Positions 14,010 through 20,676 of a stretch of 25,168 bases of DNA are shown in pieces. The stretch covers positions 1 to 25,168 of the forward strand of contig CAYOTM010000011.1 in the NCBI GenBank assembly GCA_964406935.1, in the 5' to 3' direction. The notes beneath the pieces were generated by a model that was given only the letters and a program-made list of their open reading frames with translations, had not been told where the DNA came from and made no database searches. A program made the position numbers and the translations under genes. This DNA is from PWHG01 sp964406935. GTDB taxonomy: Bacteria > Patescibacteriota > Patescibacteriia > Patescibacteriales > UBA12465. Within the stretch, counting starts at the first letter, position 1, and every line of letters starts with the position of its first letter.

Positions 14010-14510
14010 ATGATAAAACATAAAGAGCAAAGAGTAGGGGTGTTAGTTGATGTTGCCAACATGTACCATTCCGCTAAGAATTTATTTAACAAACGAGTAA
14101 ACTTTAAAGAGATTTTAATAACCGCCGTCGCCGACAGAAAATTGATTAGAGCAACGGCTTATGCGGTTAGAACAGAAACCGAAGAAGAATTACATTTTTT
14201 TGAAGCTCTTCATCAACAAGGATTTGAGGTCAAAATGAAAGACTTACAAATTTTTGCTGGCGGAGCCAAAAAGGGTGATTGGGATGTCGGGATTGCGATT
14301 GATGCAATTAAACTAGCTGAAAAATTAGATGTTATTATCTTAGTTTCTGGTGATGGTGATTATTTGCCAGTAGTTTCCTACCTGCAAAACAATAAAGGCT
14401 GTCTAGTAGAAATTTTAGCTTTCAAAAAAACCTGTTCTTCTCGTTTAATTGAAGAAGCTGATGGCTTTGTTGATCTTGGAGCTAATCCTAAATTTTTAAT
14501 CAAACGTTAA
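14010..14510 (+). CDS. NYN-domain (LabA/DUF88, PIN-like) protein
   Basis: This 166-residue protein has the NYN fold signature. VGVLVDVANMYHS holds D14 and N17; KKGDWDVGIAIDAI holds D90, D92 and D98; LVSGDGDYLPVV holds D115 and D117. These acidic residues match the metal site of PIN-like ribonucleases, so RNase activity is plausible but not shown. It lies between rpsO and pnp, a place where these two genes are adjacent in many bacteria. It follows rpsO by 15 nt and ends 2 nt before a 14-bp hairpin. The location with rpsO, pnp and other RNA genes supports a role in RNA turnover. No Shine-Dalgarno motif is seen. Confidence 0.88.
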   Translation: MIKHKEQRVGVLVDVANMYHSAKNLFNKRVNFKEILITAVADRKLIRATAYAVRTETEEELHFFEALHQQGFEVKMKDLQIFAGGAKKGDWDVGIAIDAIKLAEKLDVIILVSGDGDYLPVVSYLQNNKGCLVEILAFKKTCSSRLIEEADGFVDLGANPKFLIKR

Positions 14511-14512
14511 TT

Positions 14513-14549
14513 TTTAACGGCCAGGCTTTTGCTTGGCCGTTAAAGTTTT
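14513..14549 (+). terminator. 14-bp hairpin ending the rpsO-NYN unit
   Basis: TTTAACGGCCAGGC (14513-14526) pairs fully with GCTTGGCCGTTAAA (14531-14544), with one G-T wobble and a TTTT loop, directly after the NYN-gene stop. Only GTTTT follows, so termination may be partial and the hairpin may also protect or mark the RNA 3' end. Confidence 0.7.
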
Positions 14550-14566
14550 ATAAAAAAATAATCGGC

Positions 14567-14628
14567 TTGGTCCTTAAATAGATAGTGCTGTAATCAACTT
14601 ACAGTTCTGTAATTTAAGGATCAACCAA
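14567..14628 (+). promoter_or_regulatory. structured pnp leader (long hairpin)
   Basis: TTGGT-CCTTAAAT (14567-14579) pairs with ATTTAAGG (14612-14619) and ACCAA (14624-14628), with a 4-nt bulge. An inner hairpin pairs CTGTAA (14588-14593) with TTACAG (14599-14604). The 3' arm holds AAGGA, the only Shine-Dalgarno-like stretch before pnp, so the fold could hide it. This resembles in position the RNase III-cleaved pnp leader hairpin of E. coli; autoregulation is inferred. Confidence 0.6.
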
Positions 14629-14634
14629 AATCTT

Positions 14635-16908
14635 ATGGAAAAAGTAATTAATACTGAGTGGTTGGGTCGACCACTAAGCTTTAAAACGGGAAAACTGGCC
14701 ACTCAGGCCAATGCTTCCGTTTTAGTTCAATATGGTGAAACCGTAGTGATGGCCACCGTTGTTCAAGCAAAAACGGCCCGCGAAAACATCGATTTCTTTC
14801 CTTTAATGGTAGACTTCGAGGAAAAACTTTATGCTGCGGGCATCATTAAAGGATCTCGTTGGATTAAACGAGAAGGACGCCCTAGCGATCAAGCAATCTT
14901 AACTGGCCGGATGATAGACCGCGCTATTAGACCTCTATTTAATCAGGAAGATCGGCGGGATGTGCAAGTAATTTTGACTGTTTTGGCGGTTGATCAAGAA
15001 AATGATTATGATATTGTTTCCTTGGTAGCGGCTTCGGCTGCCCTCTCAGTGTCTGGAGTAGATTGGCAAGGACCAATCGCAGGAATTCGTGTAGGCCTAA
15101 TTGAAGATAATTTTGTTTTTAATCCAACCTATGAACAGCAAGCCAAAAGCTCCTTAGATTTAATTGTTGCTGGCACACCTGATAAAGTAATTATGTTAGA
15201 GGCGGCCGCCAATGAAATCCCTGAAGCAAAAATAAAGGAAGCAATTGAGGCTGGTCAAGATAATTTACAAATAATTATTGACTTCATTAAAAAGTTTCAG
15301 CAAGAATTAGGCATAGAAAAAAAATCAGTAACCATCAAAACAAAAAGTGAGACAGAATTAGCAGTTGAAGAAAAAAATAACCAACTTTTAGAAATTGGTC
15401 GCGATTGGTTAACAAAAAATATTTCTTCAATTTTATTTGATCGTGTTTATTATACCAAGGGTGAACGTAAAGCCGCGGTTAATGCCATTAAAGAGCAATT
15501 AGCTGACTATTTACTATCCTTAGGTCACCCCCAAGAAGAGCGTCAATTTATAATTAAAAAATTGGTTGAGTCAATGATTGAAGCCGAAGTGACGCGGTCT
15601 ATTTTAGAAGAAAAAAAACGAGTTGATGGCCGAGCCTTAACTGAAATTAGAAAACTCACTTCAGAAGTAGCCTTATTTAATCGTACTCATGGAAGCTCTC
15701 TTTTTTCTCGAGGAGAAACTCAGGTTTTATCAATTGTTACTCTCGGGTCAGCTGGCATGGAACAATCACTAGAAGGCTTGGAAGGACAAAGCAAAAAACG
15801 CTACATGCATCATTATAACTTTCCCCCTTATTCAGTCGGCGAAGTTTCCCCTCTACGAGGAGCTGGTCGCCGCGAAATTGGTCATGGCGCTTTAGCCGAA
15901 AAAGCTTTAATGCCCATGTTACCCAATAAAGAAGACTTTCCTTACACCGTGCGCGTTGTTAGCGAAACTCTGGGTTCTAATGGCTCCTCATCAATGGCCT
16001 CTACTTGTGCCTCTTCTTTAGCCTTAATGGACGCCGGTGTACCTATCAAGAAAGCAGTCGCAGGAATCGCTATGGGGCTAGCTTCTAATACGGATTTAAG
16101 TCGTTGGGAGGTTTTAACTGATATTCAGGACCTAGAAGATGGTCAGGGTGGCGCCGACTTTAAATTAGCCGGCACCAAAGATGGCTTAACGGCTATTCAA
16201 TTAGATACTAAAACTATTGGTTTAAATAAAGAAATAGTCACTAAAACTTTTATTCAGGGACGAGAAGCAATCAATCAAATCTTAGATAACATGAACCAAA
16301 CAATTGGCGCCCCTCGAGCAGAACTATCACCTTATGCGCCCAAGATTGTCAGCTTCTTAGTTGACCCAGAAAAAATTGGAGCAATTATTGGCCCGGGCGG
16401 TAAAATTATTAATAAAATTATTGATGAAACTGGAGTCAGTATTGATATTGATGATGATGGTTTAGTGATGGTTTGTGGCACTGATCAAGCAATGACTCAA
16501 TTAGCCGTTAATAAAATTAAAGAAATTGTTCATGTCTTTGCGGCTGGAGAAATTATCTCCGGAAAAGTAGTCCGCTTACTTGATTTTGGCGCCTTTGTCC
16601 AATTAAATGCTAACCAAGATGGCTTAGTTCATGTTAGCGAACTAGCTCCTTATCATGTCAGTAAGCCAGGTGATTTTGTAAGCGTTGGCGATCAAGTTAC
16701 GGTAAAGATTAAAGAGATTGATGATCAAGGAAGAGTTAACTTAACGATGAAAGGTTTGCCTGAAAATGAAGCCTTATGGAAAGACGAGAAAGGCAAATCA
16801 ACTGGTAACTTTACTAACGGCGGCCAAGGGTCTTTCCGACGCAATAATAATGATCGATTTGCAAAACGCCAAGATTCTCCTCACCGACCCAGCCGTCCCA
16901 GTTATTAG
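14635..16908 (+). CDS. pnp: polyribonucleotide nucleotidyltransferase (PNPase)
   Basis: This 757-residue 3'-5' phosphorolytic exoribonuclease has the full architecture: a first RNase PH domain (GETVVMATVV, FFPLMVDFEE, GRMIDRAIRPLF), an alpha-helical linker, a catalytic second RNase PH domain (RTHGSSLFSRGETQ, GREIGHGALAEKAL, VSETLGSNGSSSMAS, DIQDLEDGQGGADFKLAGT), a KH domain (IIGPGGKIINKI, near 583) and an S1 domain (GKVVRLLDFGAFVQL, about 640-710), then a short basic N/R-rich tail. It degrades mRNA, probably with RNase Y encoded further right. The ATG has AAGGA 14 nt upstream, within the leader hairpin. rpsP follows after 65 nt. Confidence 0.98.
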   Translation: MEKVINTEWLGRPLSFKTGKLATQANASVLVQYGETVVMATVVQAKTARENIDFFPLMVDFEEKLYAAGIIKGSRWIKREGRPSDQAILTGRMIDRAIRPLFNQEDRRDVQVILTVLAVDQENDYDIVSLVAASAALSVSGVDWQGPIAGIRVGLIEDNFVFNPTYEQQAKSSLDLIVAGTPDKVIMLEAAANEIPEAKIKEAIEAGQDNLQIIIDFIKKFQQELGIEKKSVTIKTKSETELAVEEKNNQLLEIGRDWLTKNISSILFDRVYYTKGERKAAVNAIKEQLADYLLSLGHPQEERQFIIKKLVESMIEAEVTRSILEEKKRVDGRALTEIRKLTSEVALFNRTHGSSLFSRGETQVLSIVTLGSAGMEQSLEGLEGQSKKRYMHHYNFPPYSVGEVSPLRGAGRREIGHGALAEKALMPMLPNKEDFPYTVRVVSETLGSNGSSSMASTCASSLALMDAGVPIKKAVAGIAMGLASNTDLSRWEVLTDIQDLEDGQGGADFKLAGTKDGLTAIQLDTKTIGLNKEIVTKTFIQGREAINQILDNMNQTIGAPRAELSPYAPKIVSFLVDPEKIGAIIGPGGKIINKIIDETGVSIDIDDDGLVMVCGTDQAMTQLAVNKIKEIVHVFAAGEIISGKVVRLLDFGAFVQLNANQDGLVHVSELAPYHVSKPGDFVSVGDQVTVKIKEIDDQGRVNLTMKGLPENEALWKDEKGKSTGNFTNGGQGSFRRNNNDRFAKRQDSPHRPSRPSY

Positions 16909-16973
16909 AATCTTGACTTTTCTTCTAACTTAAAATAAGATAATGGATAAATAAACTTAAAAAGATGTAATTT

Positions 16974-17453
16974 ATGCTTAACATTAAACTTGCCAAAGTA
17001 GGCAAAACGAATAAAAAAGTTTTTCGTTTAATCATTTCTGAAAAAGGCCGTGATCCTCATGGTCGGGTTTTAGAAATTCTTGGGTCCTATAATCCTTATA
17101 TAAAAGATCTTCAAGTTAAAGAGGATCGAGTAAAATACTGGATATCAAAAGGAGCTGGCATGACAGCCACAGTTAATAATTTATTAGTTGGCCAAGGCAT
17201 CATTGAGGGCTCTAAAGTAACGGCCTCCAAAAAGGGGCAACCAAATGAAAAAAAATTAGCGCAAAAAAAGGCTAAAGCAGATAAAGCTAAGGAAGCAACA
17301 GCTGCCCCAGCCGTTGAAAAACCAGCCAAATCTGAAGATGACCAAACAACTAAAGAAGATAATGCCAAACCAACTGAAGAACCAAAGAAAGAAGACGCTA
17401 ATAACGAGGAAGCAGTCACCGAAGCAGTCACCGAAGACAAAGAGACTAAATAA
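16974..17453 (+). CDS. rpsP: 30S ribosomal protein S16 with long charged C-terminal tail
   Basis: Residues 1 to about 80 are S16: MLNIKLAKVGKTNKKVFRLI, GRVLEILGSYNPY, WISKGAGMTATVNNLL. Canonical S16 is about 80-90 residues; here a tail of roughly 70 residues made mostly of K, A, E, D and T follows, ending in EAVTEAVTEDKETK. S16 helps 30S assembly. The tail holds a 12-nt DNA tandem duplication. rimM, often near rpsP and trmD, is absent from this locus. There is no clear Shine-Dalgarno motif. Confidence 0.96.
   Translation: MLNIKLAKVGKTNKKVFRLIISEKGRDPHGRVLEILGSYNPYIKDLQVKEDRVKYWISKGAGMTATVNNLLVGQGIIEGSKVTASKKGQPNEKKLAQKKAKADKAKEATAAPAVEKPAKSEDDQTTKEDNAKPTEEPKKEDANNEEAVTEAVTEDKETK
17409..17436 (+). 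repeat. 12-nt tandem repeat within rpsP
   Basis: GAAGCAGTCACC occurs at 17409-17420 and again exactly at 17421-17432, followed by GAAG. It encodes the EAVTEAVTE repeat of the S16 tail, and exact base identity suggests recent duplication. Confidence 0.8.
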
Positions 17454-17473
17454 TCTTTATTAGCAACTAACAG

Positions 17474-17501
17474 TTGACAAAAATCAGAAATTTATTATAA
17501 T
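17474..17501 (+). promoter_or_regulatory. consensus promoter of the khpA-like gene
   Basis: TTGACA (17474-17479), a 16-nt spacer and TATAAT (17496-17501) match both sigma-70 hexamers fully. The expected start near 17508 leaves a leader of about 93 nt. That leader holds CTTGG/CCAAG (near 17514-17532) and GCTAA/TTAGC hairpins, and CCTT that could pair with the AAGG at 17581-17584. Confidence 0.8.
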
Positions 17502-17600
17502 AAATTTATAAATCTTGGTTTATTTAGCCAAGAAAATAATTAAGAGAACCTTTCAAATTAGCTAAAATTAGCAAATCTGGAAGGATGCTACAGAAACTAT

Positions 17601-17933
17601 ATGGCAGAAACAGACAAACAGTTTTTAGAAACTATCGTACAACACATTGTTGGTAACCCTAACGATGTGTCAGTGGAAAGAACCGTCGATGAAATGGGAG
17701 TATTATTAACTCTCAAAATTAATCCAGCCGACATGGGTTATGTTATCGGCCGCAAAGGGCAAACTGCCCAAGCAATTCGTACCCTTCTAAAAATTGTCGG
17801 CGCGAAAAATAATTCACGCGTCAATTTAAAGATCTATGATCCAGAAGGTGGTAATCGCCGACCAGCCCCTAGTCAGCAAAGACCGGAAGCGTCTGATATG
17901 GACACTTCAGCGGTTGACGATTTAAAGCTCTAA
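17601..17933 (+). CDS. khpA: KH-domain RNA-binding protein (KhpA-like)
   Basis: The first 75 or so residues match KhpA: ETIVQHIVGNPNDVSVERTVDEMGVLLTLKI, then the KH core MGYVIGRKGQTAQAIRTLLK with the GxxG-type loop GRKG. KhpA is usually about 76-80 residues; here a 30-odd-residue tail rich in R, P, S and D follows, giving 110. KhpA binds RNA, with KhpB in some bacteria. Its place between rpsP and trmD is classic. It has its own consensus promoter and is followed by a terminator. GGAAGG lies 16 nt before the ATG, too far for a standard Shine-Dalgarno. Confidence 0.9.
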   Translation: MAETDKQFLETIVQHIVGNPNDVSVERTVDEMGVLLTLKINPADMGYVIGRKGQTAQAIRTLLKIVGAKNNSRVNLKIYDPEGGNRRPAPSQQRPEASDMDTSAVDDLKL

Positions 17934-17954
17934 AATCAAAATATTATGCAAAAG

Positions 17955-17979
17955 AGTCGTGCTAAACCACGACTTTTTT
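17955..17979 (+). terminator. intrinsic terminator after khpA
   Basis: AGTCGTG (17955-17961) pairs with CACGACT (17968-17974) around CTAAAC and runs into six T. It closes the khpA unit and separates it from trmD. Confidence 0.88.
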
Positions 17980-17987
17980 GTTATACT
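17979..17987 (+). promoter_or_regulatory. extended -10 promoter of trmD
   Basis: TGTTATACT directly follows the khpA terminator. The expected start near 17994 gives a leader of about 21 nt before the trmD ATG at 18015. No strong -35 is seen. Confidence 0.5.
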
Positions 17988-18014
17988 AAAGATAATTAAT
18001 TTTGAGTTTTATTT

Positions 18015-18680
18015 ATGACTTTTAAAATTTTAACAATTTTCCCTAAAATCTTTGACTCTTATTTAAATGAGGGAATTTTGAAAAAGGCGATTGATAAAAA
18101 ATTAGTTACTATCCAAATTTATAACTTACGTGACTTCACCAGCGATCGTCATAAAACAGTTGACGACACTCCTTATGGTGGTGGGGCTGGTATGTTAATG
18201 AAAATTGAGCCTCTTTATCGAGCCTTGATTGATTTAAAAAAGGGAGGGAAAAATAAAAAGAGGAAAGTTGTTTTATTATCCGCTAGCGGCCAACCATGGA
18301 AACAAAAATTAGCTAAAAAATATAGTCAATTAGACGAGTTAGTGTTAATTTGTGGACGCTATGAAGGGGTTGATGGTCGAATTAAAAACTTTATTGATGA
18401 AGAAATATCTATTGGTGATTATGTTTTAACTGGTGGAGAGCTACCAGCACTCATAATGATTGATTCTATTAGTCGACTAAAACCGGGGATTTTAGGCAAT
18501 CAAAACAGCCTTCTTGATGAATCTCACAGCCAACCAGGCAAGTTAGAATATCCTCAATATACTCGACCAGCAGTTTTTCGGGTCGGCTCAAAAAAATATT
18601 CAGTACCAAAAATATTATTAAGCGGTGATCATCAAAAAATTAAAGCCTGGCAAGAGAAAAAAACAAAAATTAAAAAATAA
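18015..18680 (+). CDS. trmD: tRNA (guanine-N1)-methyltransferase
   Basis: This 221-residue SPOUT methyltransferase makes m1G37 in tRNAs with G36, which prevents frameshifting. Family motifs: FKILTIFPKIFDSYLNEGI, LRDFTSDRHKTVDDTPYGGGAGM, the SAM-binding knot ICGRYEGVDGRI and SIGDYVLTGGELPA, and LEYPQYTRP. It is slightly shorter than the usual 240-250 residues at the C-terminus, with no missing core motif. The tRNA-Pro(TGG) and tRNA-Arg(TCG) in this window have G at 36 and 37 and are expected substrates. rplS does not follow, unlike the common rpsP-rimM-trmD-rplS order. Confidence 0.97.
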   Translation: MTFKILTIFPKIFDSYLNEGILKKAIDKKLVTIQIYNLRDFTSDRHKTVDDTPYGGGAGMLMKIEPLYRALIDLKKGGKNKKRKVVLLSASGQPWKQKLAKKYSQLDELVLICGRYEGVDGRIKNFIDEEISIGDYVLTGGELPALIMIDSISRLKPGILGNQNSLLDESHSQPGKLEYPQYTRPAVFRVGSKKYSVPKILLSGDHQKIKAWQEKKTKIKK

Positions 18681-18716
18681 AACAGAAATAAATATTTGAA
18701 TTTCTAAAATACTTGA

Positions 18717-18746
18717 TAAAAAAGCCATCCACTGATGGCTTATTTT
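18717..18746. terminator. bidirectional terminator between trmD and the minus-strand unit
   Basis: AAGCCATC (18722-18729) pairs with GATGGCTT (18734-18741) around CACT. T-rich sequence follows on both strands (six T on the minus strand). It serves the convergent trmD and 97-residue genes. Confidence 0.88.
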
Positions 18747-18750
18747 TAAA

Positions 18751-19044
18751 TTAACCCTTTTTCTTGTCTCCAAAAATCCAGGGACGTAAACGACCATTTT
18801 TCCCTTGGCGAGAAAATACGCAAAATTCTAAATTAAGGTTAAAGCGATCCTTATAAAGACGACTAATAAAAGCGTATTCACTAACCTCAAACACTAAATG
18901 AGCTTGATCATCAACCCCTAATAATTCTTGGGGCTCTAAAGACAGTTGACTGGTCGCCAATAAATGCTGAGCGATTACTTTATTGGTATAGGAATTTTTA
19001 GGTTCTACAAACCAATAAATTTTCCGAGAAGGTTTTTTTGTCAT
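18751..19044 (-). CDS. uncharacterised 97-residue protein
   Basis: I do not recognise this protein. It is basic at both ends (MTKKPSRKIYWFVEPKN and RLRPWIFGDKKKG), with a middle of predicted alternating strands and helices (LLGVDDQAHLVFEVSEYAFISRLY). It has no signal peptide or membrane segment, one Cys and no metal motif. It lies 53 nt downstream of the NrnA-type gene on the same strand and ends 4 nt before the shared terminator, so it is likely in that operon. The gene looks real because it fits the space between operon partner and terminator. No Shine-Dalgarno motif is seen. Confidence 0.65.
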   Translation of the reverse strand: MTKKPSRKIYWFVEPKNSYTNKVIAQHLLATSQLSLEPQELLGVDDQAHLVFEVSEYAFISRLYKDRFNLNLEFCVFSRQGKNGRLRPWIFGDKKKG

Positions 19045-19097
19045 GACAATAAAAATTTTAAAATGAACAATATATATTAACTAAACAGTTGTGAAAA

Positions 19098-20120
19098 TTA
19101 TTCCACCCAAACTTTATTAGCAGTCACTTTTAATTGAGCGGCTAAAGCAAATCCGGATGCTTGAGTATGACCACCGCCCCCTAAAAAGCGAGCTAGTTTA
19201 GAAACGTCGGCTTTGGAGTCAGCCGTTCGCAAGTGACCCTTGATCATCCCACTACTGGTTTCATGAAGCAAGAGAGTAATTTTTACTTCCGATAAATTAC
19301 TTAAAAAGCCAGCCACTGAAGCCAGGGCTTCACTAATTTCCTCAGCATCAGCTGACAAACTATTGAGATCGTCTAAAGTAACAACTGAAAAAGCAAAATC
19401 ATATTTTTGGTTAATTTGTAAACGATCCATCGCTAGCCCCCACAATTTAAAGGTAGCTAAATTTTTATTAGTAGTTGAACTTTTAATTAATTTAGGTAAA
19501 TTAGCTCCTAACATTAATAACTCTGAGGCAATTGCTAGCGATTTAGCGGAAGCATTAGGATAAAAAAAGTTGCCCGTATCAGTAATGATTCCTGTTAACA
19601 AACAATCAGCTATTTTTTTATCTAGGGGCAAATTTAAAAACTTCCAAAAATCATATATAATTTCCGTCGTGGAAGATGCCTGCGAATTTCTAATTTCTAA
19701 ATTAGCATAATGATCAACTGCTGGATGATGATCAATTTCAATAATAAAGGGTCGCTGATTAGCCTGACTATTTTTAATCTCCTTGCTTAAAGCAGTTCGC
19801 GATAAAGAACCACAATCGAGAATAAAGACTAGATCAAAATAATCTAACCACTGATCATGAGTTTGTAAGGCCGGCACCGCTTGCTTGAGATCAGTGACCG
19901 ATGATTTAAGGCGATTAAAATTTGGTAAAAAATCAAAATTACTGGGCAATAAACCATCACAAAAACCCCACGCTTCTTTAGAAAATCGTTGGGAAATTTC
20001 TAAAACAGCCGAACAAGAAGCCAGAGCATCACCATCTGGACGAAGATGACCAATAACTAAAATACGCTCAGCCTGCTTAATTTTTTCCGCCGCTAAATTA
20101 AATTTATCAGTAATAGACAT
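19098..20120 (-). CDS. nrnA: DHH-family phosphoesterase, NrnA-like (oligoribonuclease / pAp phosphatase)
   Basis: This 340-residue protein has the two-domain DHH/DHHA1 layout of NrnA. Motifs: GHLRPDGDALAS with H25, D29 and D31; FILDCGS; the DHH motif in EIDHHPAVDHY near 128; TGIITDTGNFFYPNAS; and the DHHA1 glycine-rich GGGHTQASGF near 311. NrnA degrades short RNA oligonucleotides left by exonucleases and can dephosphorylate pAp. With pnp and rny in the same window it would complete an RNA decay set. The split from rbfA by 203 nt and a terminator suggests its own promoter. Other DHH proteins, such as cyclic-di-AMP enzymes, are possible but less likely given no extra domains. Confidence 0.88.
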   Translation of the reverse strand: MSITDKFNLAAEKIKQAERILVIGHLRPDGDALASCSAVLEISQRFSKEAWGFCDGLLPSNFDFLPNFNRLKSSVTDLKQAVPALQTHDQWLDYFDLVFILDCGSLSRTALSKEIKNSQANQRPFIIEIDHHPAVDHYANLEIRNSQASSTTEIIYDFWKFLNLPLDKKIADCLLTGIITDTGNFFYPNASAKSLAIASELLMLGANLPKLIKSSTTNKNLATFKLWGLAMDRLQINQKYDFAFSVVTLDDLNSLSADAEEISEALASVAGFLSNLSEVKITLLLHETSSGMIKGHLRTADSKADVSKLARFLGGGGHTQASGFALAAQLKVTANKVWVE

Positions 20121-20250
20121 AACTTTCTATTGTACACAATCTTTTCTGAAAAGAAAAGACCCTAAAAATAGTGATGAATTGAGCTAATTTTTGAGTTAAT
20201 TATTTTAACTTACAATCCGCCCCAACAAACACTAACTGGCTAAAAAAATT

Positions 20251-20278
20251 AGTAAAAACCACTAATCTTTAGTGGTTT
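20251..20278 (-). terminator. terminator of the infB-rbfA operon
   Basis: AAACCACT (20256-20263) pairs with AGTGGTTT (20271-20278). The minus strand runs into TTTTTAC and then a second T-run. It lies about 46 nt after the rbfA stop. Confidence 0.8.
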
Positions 20279-20323
20279 AAATTCTAAATTTATATTGAAA
20301 TCTATATTAATAATCTAATAATT

Positions 20324-20671
20324 TTATTGATCATTTTTCCGTTCTTCTTCAATCATTGCAAAAACATTATCGAGCTCCGAGGCTTTTTCTTCGCCATCGT
20401 CAAATTGCCAAATTAAACGAGGAATACTTCGTAAATTAATTTTATTAGCTGCTTGCCAAGAAATTTTTTTAGTATGACTTCGCAAACTATTAAGCGCGGT
20501 ACCAACTAGATTAACTGGAAGAACGGAAAATTTAACTTGAGCGGTTTTTAAATTTGGCTCTAACTTAACTTCTTTAATCGTAATTAAAGCATCACGAACC
20601 AAAAATTCTTGAGCCACAACTTGAGCTAAAGACTGCTGAAATAATTGATTTAGTTGTTCTTGCCTCGACAT
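20324..20671 (-). CDS. rbfA: ribosome-binding factor A
   Basis: This 115-residue protein has the RbfA KH-like fold pattern: an N-terminal helix (QLNQLFQQSLAQVVAQEF), ALITIKEVKLEPNLKTAQVKFSVLP, then NKINLRSIPRLIWQFDDGEEKASELDNVFAMIEE, matching the family's 'L..k..P.l.F..D...' ending. RbfA matures the 16S 5' end region during 30S assembly. It starts 5 nt after infB, a classical pairing. Length is normal. It has no Shine-Dalgarno motif, so translation is probably coupled to infB. Confidence 0.92.
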   Translation of the reverse strand: MSRQEQLNQLFQQSLAQVVAQEFLVRDALITIKEVKLEPNLKTAQVKFSVLPVNLVGTALNSLRSHTKKISWQAANKINLRSIPRLIWQFDDGEEKASELDNVFAMIEEERKNDQ

Positions 20672-20676
20672 AATAA

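Noticed and set aside
17111..17440. Minus-strand 109-residue Ser/Ala-rich ORF
   Set aside because: It is the antisense shadow of the low-complexity rpsP tail.
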